Shown here: positions 1 through 5,746 of the stretch, one piece after another
Layout of the letters: every line of letters starts with the position of its first letter
Numbering within the stretch: position 1 is the first letter of the stretch
NCBI GenBank assembly: GCA_021788565.1
Contig: JAJYKO010000319.1
Coordinates: 1-6,589, forward strand
Reading direction: 5' to 3'
Length of the DNA: 6,589 nt
Source: Chloroflexota bacterium
GTDB taxonomy: Bacteria > Chloroflexota > UBA6077
The notes under the pieces: generated by a model
Seen by the model: only the letters and a program-made list of their open reading frames with translations
Database searches by the model: none
What the model was told of the DNA's origin: nothing
Program-made: the position numbers and the translations under genes

Positions 1-1
1 G

Positions 2-235
2 GACGTGCACCAGGTGATGCGGGACCTCCGGCGGGTTGACTGCGACATCTTCACCGCGGGGCAGTATCTGCGCCCGTCTAAGGCGCACCTCGAGGTGAAG
101 GACTACTGGTCGCCCGAAAGGTTCGACCGGCTCAAGGAGTATGGCGAATCCCTCGGCTTTCTACTGGTGTTCTCTGCGCCGTACGTGCGCAGTTCGTATA
201 TGGCCGACCAGTTCAAGGTAGGTGCCAGGAAATGA
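2..235 (+). CDS. lipA: Lipoyl synthase, C-terminal fragment (5' end outside window)
   Basis: This is the last 77 codons of a radical-SAM lipoyl synthase, which inserts two sulfur atoms into octanoyl groups on lipoate-dependent proteins such as the glycine cleavage H protein or 2-oxoacid dehydrogenase E2. Visible family landmarks are the [11 protein letters not shown] segment (codons from about base 59), the following [19 protein letters not shown] stretch, and the terminal RSSY motif at 188-199. In characterised LipA proteins the RSSY serine is a ligand of the auxiliary iron-sulfur cluster. The radical-SAM CxxxCxxC motif and the N-terminal auxiliary-cluster cysteines lie upstream of the window. 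The reading frame is open from base 2 to the TGA at 233-235. That stop overlaps the next gene's ATG as ATGA, so the two genes are probably translationally coupled. The family assignment is strong; whether the rest of the gene is intact cannot be seen. Confidence 0.93.
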   Translation, partial: DVHQVMRDLRRVDCDIFTAGQYLRPSKAHLEVKDYWSPERFDRLKEYGESLGFLLVFSAPYVRSSYMADQFKVGARK

Positions 236-1365
236 CGATGACCCCCCGCCAGAGGGCGATAGCGGCTATACGCGGCGAGCGTCCCGACCGCATACCGTTT
301 ATTGGACGCATGGACCTTTGGTATGCCTACAACGCCAATCGCGGCACCCTTCCGGAGAAATACCAGGGCTGGAGCCTGTGGGACATTCAGCGAGACCTGG
401 GCATCGGCATCTTCGGCTTCGGGGCGTGGACCGCGTCCTTCTACCGCCTGGAGTATGAGGGGATAGAGGTGCGCAGGAAGTCGACCGACACCGAGCAGAT
501 CGTCGAATACGTCACGCCCTACGGCACGCTCCGCTCCAGGAACGTGCTCGCGGAAGAGATCAAGGATGCGGACGTCACCGGCGCTCAGGTCGAGCACCAT
601 TTCAAGTACGAGAGCGATTACGACGCGCTTCAGTATCTCTTCGAGCACACGAAAGTGGTGGACAACTACGACGAGTACGGGAAGGTCGTGGATGCGATAG
701 GCGAGGACGGGCTCGCGCTGCCCTACTCCGGGTGGCTCGCGATGCACCAGATCATGCGCGAGTATATGGGATACGAAACCTTCTACTACCAGCTCAACGA
801 CCATCCGGACAAGGTCGAGAAGCTGCACGACGCGCTGCTGGAGCAACAGCGGGCCATCATTCGGCTTGGGGCGCACTGTCCGGCACAGGTAGTCGAGGTG
901 GGTGGCAACTACGAGGAGATGATTACACCCCCATCCATATTCGAGCGATACTTCGCCCCCTTCTATCGGGAGGCGGCGGAGATACTCCACGCGGGCGGCA
1001 AGCTTATGGCAGCTCACTGCGATGGGGACATGGATAGACTGCTTCCACTGGTGGGGAACTGCGGGCTCGACGTAGCCGAGGCGATCACACCGGCCCCCAT
1101 GACGTCCATCGACATCAGGAAAACGCGGGCGCTCTGGGCCGGGAAGACGTCCATGTGGGGCGGCCTGCCCACGATCCTGCTGACGGAGACGTTCTCTGAC
1201 GAGGAGTTCGAAGAAAACGTACTCGATCTCTTCCGGGCAGTCGCGCCGGGGGATCGCTTCGTTCTGGGCTTCGGAGACAACGCCCCAACGGACGCCATCT
1301 TCAGTCGGATCGCTATGGTCGCCGAACTGTACGACAAGTACGGAGCCTACCCTATCTCCCTATAA
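232..1365 (+). CDS. URO-D-superfamily protein, probable corrinoid-system methyltransferase
   Basis: This 377-residue protein belongs to the uroporphyrinogen decarboxylase superfamily, which includes the heme enzyme HemE and the methyltransferases MtaA, MtbA and CmuA. It starts with [21 protein letters not shown], the usual opening of the methyltransferase-like branch. It ends with a G-x-G-D-N-x-P-x-D-A segment (G346-A355), also typical of that branch. The central metal-site region reads H262-C263-D264-G265-D266. Methylcobamide methyltransferases such as MtaA use His-x-Cys plus a later Cys for zinc. Here the third position is Asp, and the later site falls near G348-D349-N350 with no Cys, so metal binding or substrate may differ. 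The ATG overlaps the lipA TGA by four bases, which fixes the start. The downstream pterin-binding methyltransferase and corrinoid activator favour a methyl-transfer role over heme synthesis. The substrate cannot be told; an O-, N- or S-methyl compound, or a decarboxylase-like reaction, are all possible. Confidence 0.82.
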   Translation: MTMTPRQRAIAAIRGERPDRIPFIGRMDLWYAYNANRGTLPEKYQGWSLWDIQRDLGIGIFGFGAWTASFYRLEYEGIEVRRKSTDTEQIVEYVTPYGTLRSRNVLAEEIKDADVTGAQVEHHFKYESDYDALQYLFEHTKVVDNYDEYGKVVDAIGEDGLALPYSGWLAMHQIMREYMGYETFYYQLNDHPDKVEKLHDALLEQQRAIIRLGAHCPAQVVEVGGNYEEMITPPSIFERYFAPFYREAAEILHAGGKLMAAHCDGDMDRLLPLVGNCGLDVAEAITPAPMTSIDIRKTRALWAGKTSMWGGLPTILLTETFSDEEFEENVLDLFRAVAPGDRFVLGFGDNAPTDAIFSRIAMVAELYDKYGAYPISL

Positions 1366-1377
1366 ACCGGGATCCCC

Positions 1378-1414
1378 AGACCGACTCGGTCTCCGAGACC
1401 GAGTCGGTCTCGAG
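1378..1414. repeat. Nested perfect palindrome upstream of the pterin methyltransferase gene
   Basis: Bases 1378-1393 (AGACCGACTCGGTCTC) and 1395-1410 are perfect 16-base inverted repeats around a single central C at 1394. Each half is itself an odd palindrome: 1378-1392 is AGACCGA-C-TCGGTCT, and 1394-1412 has arms CGAGACCGA and TCGGTCTCG around a central G. The element is therefore also a tandem direct repeat of one roughly 17-base unit. As RNA it could fold as one long hairpin or as two short adjacent hairpins. It ends about 12 bases before the Shine-Dalgarno sequence of the gene at 1435. No T-tract follows, so a standard intrinsic terminator is unlikely. A dimeric repressor site, an RNA processing or stability element, or a dispersed palindromic repeat are the alternatives. 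Confidence 0.9.
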
Positions 1415-1422
1415 CTAGTCAG

Positions 1423-1428
1423 AAGGAG
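1423..1428 (+). promoter_or_regulatory. Shine-Dalgarno site of the pterin methyltransferase gene
   Basis: AAGGAG lies six bases before the ATG at 1435. It supports that start and shows that the gene has its own ribosome entry, independent of the URO-D gene that ends at 1365. Confidence 0.8.
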
Positions 1429-1434
1429 CAACCT

Positions 1435-2298
1435 ATGATCACTACTGTTTCCAGCGCGACGAGGACCGTTGAGATCTCTCCCGATGGCCCAACCGTCATC
1501 ATCGGCGAGAGGATCAACCCCACGGGCAGGAAGAAGCTCGGAGAAGCCCTGGCCGCGGGCAACATGGAGATGGTCCGAAAGGACGCGCTGGCTCAGGTCC
1601 AGGCGGGTGCGAGCATCCTGGACGTCAATGTCGGTTATCCTGGCGTGGACGAGCCCCGCATGATCGTTGAGGCCGTGAAGATGGTCATGGAAGCCGTGGA
1701 CGCCCCCATCTGCCTGGACTCGGCCAACCCAGCTGTAATGGAGGCCGCCCTCTCCGTCTACAGGGGCAAGATCATCCTCAGCTCGGTCACGGCCGAGCCC
1801 CAGAAGATGGAGGAGATCCTGCCGATGGTCAAGCGCTTCGGCACCGCTGTCGTGGCCATGTGCATGGATGAGTCCGGCATCCCCAACGACGCGGAGGAGA
1901 GGCTGGGCATCGCGACGAAGATTGTCTCCAGGGCGGAAGCCCTCGGCATCCCCAGGGAGGACATCATCGTCGACTGCGCCTGCATGGCCGTCGCCACGGA
2001 GCCATCTGCCGCACTCATCACACTGGAGACCGTGCGCCTGGTTCGGGCGAAGCTCGGCTGCAACATCACCCTCGGTGCCTCCAACGTCTCCTTCGGCTTC
2101 CCTGATCGTCGGGTGATCAACTCGGGCTTCCTGCCCCTGGCGATAGCCGCCGGTGTCAACTGCCCGATAGTGGACCCGACGGTGCCAGAGGTGTCCAAGG
2201 CAATCCTGACGGTGGACCTCCTCTTGAAGAAGGACGAGTACGGTATGAGCTACATAAAGGCCTTCAGGGCCAGGCAGGCGGCGGAGGCAGCACAATAG
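1435..2298 (+). CDS. Methyltetrahydrofolate:corrinoid methyltransferase (AcsE/MetH pterin-binding type)
   Basis: This 287-residue TIM-barrel protein matches the pterin-binding domain shared by AcsE, the MetH folate domain and the methyltransferase-II enzymes of demethylase systems. It would move a methyl group between tetrahydrofolate and a corrinoid protein in the cytoplasm. Supporting motifs are GERINPTGRKK (from G24), LDVNVG (D63, N65), LDSANP (D95, N98), IIVDCA (D180) and GASNVSFGFPDRR (N217). The Asn in the last motif matches the residue that interacts with the methyl-donor pterin in AcsE and MetH. The dihydropteroate synthase FolP signature (NVTPDSF) is absent, so folate synthesis is unlikely even though databases often name such proteins dihydropteroate synthase. 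AcsE is about 262 residues; the extra length is mainly the N-terminal lead and a charged, Ala-rich tail. The gene overlaps the activator gene by one base. Whether it serves the Wood-Ljungdahl corrinoid protein or a dedicated demethylase cannot be decided here. Confidence 0.88.
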   Translation: MITTVSSATRTVEISPDGPTVIIGERINPTGRKKLGEALAAGNMEMVRKDALAQVQAGASILDVNVGYPGVDEPRMIVEAVKMVMEAVDAPICLDSANPAVMEAALSVYRGKIILSSVTAEPQKMEEILPMVKRFGTAVVAMCMDESGIPNDAEERLGIATKIVSRAEALGIPREDIIVDCACMAVATEPSAALITLETVRLVRAKLGCNITLGASNVSFGFPDRRVINSGFLPLAIAAGVNCPIVDPTVPEVSKAILTVDLLLKKDEYGMSYIKAFRARQAAEAAQ

Positions 2299-4130
2299 TG
2301 GCCGAGAAACTCAAAGTCACCTTTCTGCCCGACGCTGTCGAGGCATGGGTCCCAGAAGGGGTGACGCTGCTGCAAGCGGCGGCGGCTGCCAACGTTGCCA
2401 TCGACGCCCCCTGTGGGGACCGTGGCATCTGCGGCAAGTGCAAGGTGAAGCTGCTAACCGAGACGGCCGCGCCCACCCTGCAGGAGAAGACGCTCATCCC
2501 TCCCGAAGACCTGGAGGCCGGTTGGCGTCTTGCCTGTCAAACCCGAGTCTCGGGGGAGGCCACCGTGGAGGTCCCCGAGCGTGCCCTCAAGCCGGCCGTG
2601 GTCCCGCTCTCCGCTATCCAGGCGAAGCCCGCGGTCAGGAAGATCCACCTGGTCCTGGCCGAGCCCACCATCGAGGACCCCGCCTCGGACCTGACTCGCC
2701 TTAACAGGGAGTTAGCCAAGACCGTCGGGAGGCTTCGGGTCGACCTCCAGCTCCTGCGCGAACTGCCCCAACTACTCGAGAAAGCGCACTACGACGTCAC
2801 CGCCGTCGCCGTGGGGGACCGCCTCGTCGCACTGGAGCCCGGCGACACCACGAGTCGCTGCTATGGCCTCGCGGTGGACCTCGGCACAACTAGCGTGGTG
2901 GCGATGCTGGCCGACCTCAACACGGGCAAGGTGCTGGGGGTGGAGTCCAGGCTCAATGGCCAGGCGAACTACGGAGCGGACGTCATATCCCGCATCCACG
3001 CGGTGATGGACGCCGGCACCACGGAACCCCTCCAGCAGGCGGCCGTCGCCACCATCAACTCCGCCATGCACACCCTGCTTGAGGCGAACGCTGTTAGCCG
3101 CGAGGAGGTCTACGAGGCGGTGGTCGTCGGCAACACCTGTATGAACCACCTCTTCCTGGGCATCGATCCCCACAGCCTCGCCCTCGCCCCCTATCAGCCC
3201 GTCGTGGCCGATCCGGTGGTCACCAGGGCCACCGAGCTGGGAGTGGCGATCAACCCCAACGGCAGCGTCTACACCCTGCCCAACGTCGCCGGCTTCGTGG
3301 GGAGCGACACAGTGGCGGTGATCCTCGCCGCGGGGATGCACCACTCCGAGGAGATCAAGCTCGCCATCGACCTTGGGACCAACGGGGAGATGGTGCTCGG
3401 CAACCGGCATCGCCTCCTCGCCTGCTCCACAGCGGCTGGGCCTGCCTTCGAGGGAGCGCGCATATCCTGCGGCATGCGGGCAACCGAGGGGGCAATCGAG
3501 CGGGTGTGGATCGACGGCGGAGAGGTGAAGCTGCAGGTGATCGGCGGCAACCATCCCATAGGGGTGTGCGGATCGGGCCTGCTGGACGCCGTGGCTCAGA
3601 TGCGCAGGGCGGATATCCTCAACGAGTCGGGCCGCATGAAGAGCCCCAGCAACGGGGCCGATCTCCCGGATCGACTGGCCAGGCGCCTCGTGAACGGAGA
3701 GAACAGGGAGGGCTTCGTCCTGGCCCAGCGAGGCAAGCGGCAGGTGATCCTCACCCAGGGAGACGTGCGGGAGCTGCAGCTCGCCAAGGGGGCTGTGAGA
3801 GCCGGCATCTCGATCCTCCTCAAGGAGTATGGGATCGAGCTTGCCGACGTGTCCGAGATCCTGCTGGCCGGGGCCTTTGGCTCCTACATCAATCCGGCGA
3901 GCGCCCGGGAAATCGACCTGGTTCCATACGTGCCGATAGAGCAGATCACCGCGGTCGGCAATGCCGCTGGCCAGGGCGCCATCATGGCGCTCCTCTCTAC
4001 GGACCTCCGCGAGGAAGCCGCCCAGATAGCCCGCTCCGTCGAGTACGTCGAGCTCTCCGCCCGCTCGGACTTCATGGACCAGTTCATGGACGCCCTCGGA
4101 CTCAGCGGCGTACAGGGGCTAGGTTCTTAG
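2298..4130 (+). CDS. Reductive activator of corrinoid proteins (RACo/RamA-like, 2Fe-2S plus ASKHA ATPase)
   Basis: This 610-residue protein has the layout of RACo (AcsV), the ATP-dependent enzyme that reduces inactive Co(II) corrinoid protein back to Co(I). Residues about 1-95 form a plant-type ferredoxin domain with cluster ligands C39, C45, C48 and C80 (C-x5-C-x2-C-x31-C). A linker and a middle domain follow to about residue 188. From there runs the ASKHA/DUF4445 domain, with two phosphate-binding loops: AVDLGTTSV (D194) and AIDLGTNGE (D358). Other typical stretches are YGADVISRI, VVVGNTCMNHLFLG, GPAFEGARISCGMRA, GVCGSGLLD and LLAGAFGSYINP. The family is usually about 600-650 residues, so this copy looks complete. 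The GTG start overlaps the preceding TAG by one base. GGAGG at 2283-2287 precedes it, which fixes the start and implies coupled translation. The partner corrinoid protein is not encoded in the window. Confidence 0.93.
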   Translation: MAEKLKVTFLPDAVEAWVPEGVTLLQAAAAANVAIDAPCGDRGICGKCKVKLLTETAAPTLQEKTLIPPEDLEAGWRLACQTRVSGEATVEVPERALKPAVVPLSAIQAKPAVRKIHLVLAEPTIEDPASDLTRLNRELAKTVGRLRVDLQLLRELPQLLEKAHYDVTAVAVGDRLVALEPGDTTSRCYGLAVDLGTTSVVAMLADLNTGKVLGVESRLNGQANYGADVISRIHAVMDAGTTEPLQQAAVATINSAMHTLLEANAVSREEVYEAVVVGNTCMNHLFLGIDPHSLALAPYQPVVADPVVTRATELGVAINPNGSVYTLPNVAGFVGSDTVAVILAAGMHHSEEIKLAIDLGTNGEMVLGNRHRLLACSTAAGPAFEGARISCGMRATEGAIERVWIDGGEVKLQVIGGNHPIGVCGSGLLDAVAQMRRADILNESGRMKSPSNGADLPDRLARRLVNGENREGFVLAQRGKRQVILTQGDVRELQLAKGAVRAGISILLKEYGIELADVSEILLAGAFGSYINPASAREIDLVPYVPIEQITAVGNAAGQGAIMALLSTDLREEAAQIARSVEYVELSARSDFMDQFMDALGLSGVQGLGS

Positions 4131-4160
4131 CCCACTTCATTATCAACGTGGCTTGAACCT
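4121..4160. repeat. Imperfect dyad spanning the activator stop codon and the downstream -35 element
   Basis: AGGTTC (4121-4126) is complementary to GAACCT (4155-4160). Inside it, AGCCCAC (4129-4135, with one bulged C) pairs with GTGGCT (4148-4153), leaving a 12-base AT-rich loop. Together they give about 12 paired bases. No T-run follows, so it is a poor intrinsic terminator. It overlaps the last codons of the activator gene and the -35 hexamer of the next promoter. It may be an operator, a weak transcript-end structure, or chance. Confidence 0.55.
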
Positions 4161-4180
4161 GCGCGTAAGATTGGTATAAT
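4153..4180 (+). promoter_or_regulatory. Sigma-70-type promoter for the LysR gene
   Basis: TTGAAC (4153-4158) matches four of six bases of the -35 consensus. After a 16-base spacer comes TATAAT (4175-4180), a perfect -10 hexamer preceded by TG at 4172-4173 as an extended -10. The pair lies in a local AT-rich stretch in otherwise GC-rich DNA. Transcription would start near 4187, leaving a leader of roughly 95 bases before the GTG at 4284. This suggests that the regulator is transcribed separately from the methyltransferase genes. Confidence 0.75.
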
Positions 4181-4196
4181 GTCATGGCATGTATTT

Positions 4197-4247
4197 GATT
4201 CACACCCAGCGCCCAGCCTTATGCATACTCTCGGTCGATTCAAACCC
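4197..4247. repeat. Direct repeat GATTCAnACCC, two copies 40 bases apart
   Basis: GATTCACACCC (4197-4207) and GATTCAAACCC (4237-4247) match at 10 of 11 positions. Their 40-base spacing is close to four helical turns. Both lie just downstream of the predicted transcription start and before the LysR ribosome-binding site, where binding of a protein could block expression. LysR sites are usually interrupted inverted repeats, so the binding protein is unknown. Confidence 0.45.
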
Positions 4248-4271
4248 GCTGTCCTGACGCACCCTCACGGC

Positions 4272-4280
4272 AGGAGGTGA
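4272..4280 (+). promoter_or_regulatory. Strong Shine-Dalgarno site deciding the GTG start of the LysR gene
   Basis: AGGAGGTGA is an almost ideal complement to the 16S rRNA 3' end. Its AGGAGG core is six bases from the GTG at 4284, which supports the GTG start. It partly overlaps a short complementary pair, CTCAC (4264-4268) and GTGAG (4277-4281), that could weakly mask it. Confidence 0.85.
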
Positions 4281-4283
4281 GAC

Positions 4284-5207
4284 GTGAACCTGAACCAGCT
4301 TAAGGTCTATTGCGAAGTCGTCGAGAGGAACGGCTTCACCCGCGCGGCGGAGGCGCTCTACCTCACGCAGCCCGCGGTTTCGCGCCAGGTGCGTGAACTG
4401 GAGCGCCATTACGGCGTCGAGCTGTTCGAGCAGATCGGCAAGCGCATCTTCCCCACCGAGGCCGGCAATACCCTCTACAGCTACGCCAAGCAGATATTCC
4501 ATACCCTCGACGATCTGGAAGTCGAAATTAACCAGCTAAAGGGGTTGAAGGCAGGCCATCTCCGCATAGCGGCCACAGCCACGGCTGGCACCTACCTCTT
4601 GCCGCCCCTCCTTGGTCGCTTCAAGCGGAGTTACCCGGGGGTCGAGGTGACCCTCGAGATCTTCAACACTCAGACCCAGGTCGAGGAGCGCCTGCTTGAG
4701 TACCAGCAGCTAGACCTCGGCATCACCGAGAGGCCGGTGATGGAGGAGTCCCTCCGTTCGGAGGCATTCGACGAGGAGGAGCTGGTCGTCATCGTTGGCC
4801 CCGAGCACCACTTTGCGGCTCGCAGCGAGGTCTCCGTCTCGGACCTTCGCGGAGAGAAGTTTATCTTGAGGGAGCCCGGCTCTGGGACCCGGGCCCTCCT
4901 GGACGAGGAGTTCGCCCGTGTCGACCTCAAGGTCAAGCCTGTGATGGAACTCGGAAGCACCGCCGCCGTGAAGGAAGCGGTGGCCGCCGGTCTCGGCCTG
5001 TCCATCGTATCCAACAAGTCGATTCGGCTGGAGATCGAGGCCGGCGTGCTCAAGTCCCTGCGATGTCCGGGGATGCGGCTTTCCCGCCAGATTCGTTACG
5101 TTTACCACAAGGACCGCCGGCTCTCGAGGGCCGCCTCCGCCTTCCTCGACATCCTTCAGGACGGCCGGCAACTGGAATCGCGACCCGTGGCACAGACCGT
5201 GCCCTAG
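4284..5207 (+). CDS. LysR-family transcriptional regulator (CysL/CbbR/YeiE-like)
   Basis: This 307-residue protein is a DNA-binding regulator of usual LysR length. The N-terminal winged helix-turn-helix covers about residues 1-60, with the recognition region FTRAAEALYLTQPAVSRQVRELE at about 17-40 and the following YGVELFEQIGKRIFPTEAG wing. A linker helix runs to about residue 88. The periplasmic-binding-protein-like effector domain then begins at LRIAATATAGTYLLPPLLGRF, a stretch characteristic of the CysL, CbbR and YeiE branch. Effectors in that branch are often small metabolites or anions, but none can be inferred here. The start is a GTG backed by a very strong ribosome-binding site. The gene is in the same direction as the methyltransferase genes and has its own promoter, so it is not the classic divergent LysR arrangement. 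Its targets could be itself, the upstream corrinoid genes, or genes elsewhere. Confidence 0.93.
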   Translation: MNLNQLKVYCEVVERNGFTRAAEALYLTQPAVSRQVRELERHYGVELFEQIGKRIFPTEAGNTLYSYAKQIFHTLDDLEVEINQLKGLKAGHLRIAATATAGTYLLPPLLGRFKRSYPGVEVTLEIFNTQTQVEERLLEYQQLDLGITERPVMEESLRSEAFDEEELVVIVGPEHHFAARSEVSVSDLRGEKFILREPGSGTRALLDEEFARVDLKVKPVMELGSTAAVKEAVAAGLGLSIVSNKSIRLEIEAGVLKSLRCPGMRLSRQIRYVYHKDRRLSRAASAFLDILQDGRQLESRPVAQTVP

Positions 5208-5213
5208 AGACGT

Positions 5214-5230
5214 TGGCCGCAAGGCCATTT
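5214..5230 (+). terminator. Short GNRA-loop hairpin after the LysR gene, possible weak terminator
   Basis: TGGCC (5214-5218) and GGCCA (5223-5227) pair perfectly around a GCAA tetraloop, followed by TTTCT. It begins six bases after the LysR stop. The stem is only five pairs and the T-run is short, so full termination is doubtful. Attenuation or 3'-end protection is also possible. Confidence 0.35.
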
Positions 5231-5246
5231 CTGCTGGGGCGGATCG

Positions 5247-5663
5247 ATGCAATCAGACTTCATTCGGACGGTGGGACTAGGGCGTTACGCCGGCCGTGCG
5301 GTCCGCTACCTGTGGTCCAGCCCCACTACCCTGCTGGGGCTGGCGGCGTCCGCCGCGTCTCTCTCCGTTCCGCGCCCGACCGGCTCTGTCCTGGTCTCCA
5401 CGGCCAGCCGCGGCTTCGCCCGCTGGTTCCTCTCTCGCCGTGGCTACTGCGCCATCACCCTCGGCCACCTCGTCCTCCTCACGCGCGACACTCCGCCGGA
5501 AGTCCTGCTCCACGAACTCGTTCACGTTCGCCAGGCTGAACGCTGGGGGCCGCTATTCATTCCAGCGTACCTCGTCGCCATGCTGGCCGTCAGGCTCCGC
5601 GGGGGCAACCCCTACTGGGACAACCCCTTCGAGGCGGAGGCCAGGAACAGGTCGGGCCACTAG
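5247..5663 (+). CDS. Small HExxH-motif protein of unknown function
   Basis: This 138-residue protein has no name I can give with confidence. It contains HELVHVRQ at H89-Q96, an HExxH zinc-metallopeptidase-type signature. An RWGPLFIPAYLVA segment and the conserved-looking NPYWDNPFEAEAR end (E129 and E131) follow. A downstream Glu in NPFEAEA could be a third metal ligand, as in gluzincins, but this is inference. Similar short proteins with HExxHxRQ...GPLF.PAY...DNPFE.EA, often listed as hypothetical, are familiar from GC-rich bacteria. A moderately hydrophobic stretch at about residues 26-40 (TTLLGLAASAASLSV) and another around 100-115 might touch a membrane, but neither is a clear transmembrane helix. 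The ATG at 5247 follows GGGGCGGA, a modest ribosome-binding site, 39 bases after the LysR stop. It may be read through from the LysR transcript. The protein is short for a complete protease, so catalytic activity is uncertain. Confidence 0.75.
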   Translation: MQSDFIRTVGLGRYAGRAVRYLWSSPTTLLGLAASAASLSVPRPTGSVLVSTASRGFARWFLSRRGYCAITLGHLVLLTRDTPPEVLLHELVHVRQAERWGPLFIPAYLVAMLAVRLRGGNPYWDNPFEAEARNRSGH

Positions 5664-5675
5664 CCCCCAACATCT

Positions 5676-5704
5676 TTTATTCGCCGCCCGGCCTGTGTCA
5701 TAAT
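5676..5704 (+). promoter_or_regulatory. Candidate promoter for lon
   Basis: CATAAT (5699-5704), preceded by TG at 5696-5697, forms an extended -10 matching five of six consensus bases. TTTATT (5676-5681) sits 17 bases upstream but matches only three of six -35 bases. The site is AT-rich against a GC-rich background, between the HExxH gene and lon. I saw no CIRCE-type inverted repeat that would indicate HrcA heat-shock control. Confidence 0.45.
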
Positions 5705-5746
5705 AGCCCGCAGATAGAAAGCAGCCGGTGGTGAGGTTTCACACCC

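Noticed and set aside
103..1017. Long antisense open frame (304 codons) opposite the URO-D gene
   Set aside because: Its product is rich in His, Val, Leu and Arg without recognisable motifs. Such frames are expected opposite GC-rich genes, and the + strand protein is clearly a known family.
1361..1366. TATAAA as a -10 box for the pterin methyltransferase gene
   Set aside because: It overlaps the URO-D stop codon and no acceptable -35 sequence lies 15-19 bases upstream.
1378..1414. Intrinsic terminator or CRISPR-like repeat
   Set aside because: There is no T-tract after the stem and only two abutting units with no spacers, so it fits neither.
1360..2295. Antisense open frame (311 codons), longer than the methyltransferase gene it covers
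   Set aside because: The + strand frame has clear AcsE/MetH motifs and a good ribosome-binding site. The antisense product has a His/Asp/Gly-rich composition typical of shadow frames.
1435..2298. Folate-synthesis dihydropteroate synthase (folP)
   Set aside because: The FolP signature NVTPDSF is absent. The motifs GERINPTG and GASNVSFG and the adjacent corrinoid activator fit a methyltetrahydrofolate methyltransferase.
2772..3554. Antisense open frame (260 codons) inside the activator gene
   Set aside because: It lies entirely within a conserved ASKHA coding region and has low-complexity composition.
3506..4156. Same-strand out-of-frame reading frame (216 codons) overlapping the activator gene end
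   Set aside because: It is Arg/Gly/Pro-rich, the frame-shifted reading of the activator, with no motifs. It is not evidence of a frameshift because the activator frame stays intact to 4130.
4131..4283. Cobalamin riboswitch in the only long leader near the corrinoid genes
   Set aside because: The B12-box type core was not seen, the region is too short for a full cobalamin riboswitch, and it leads into a LysR gene, not a corrinoid gene.
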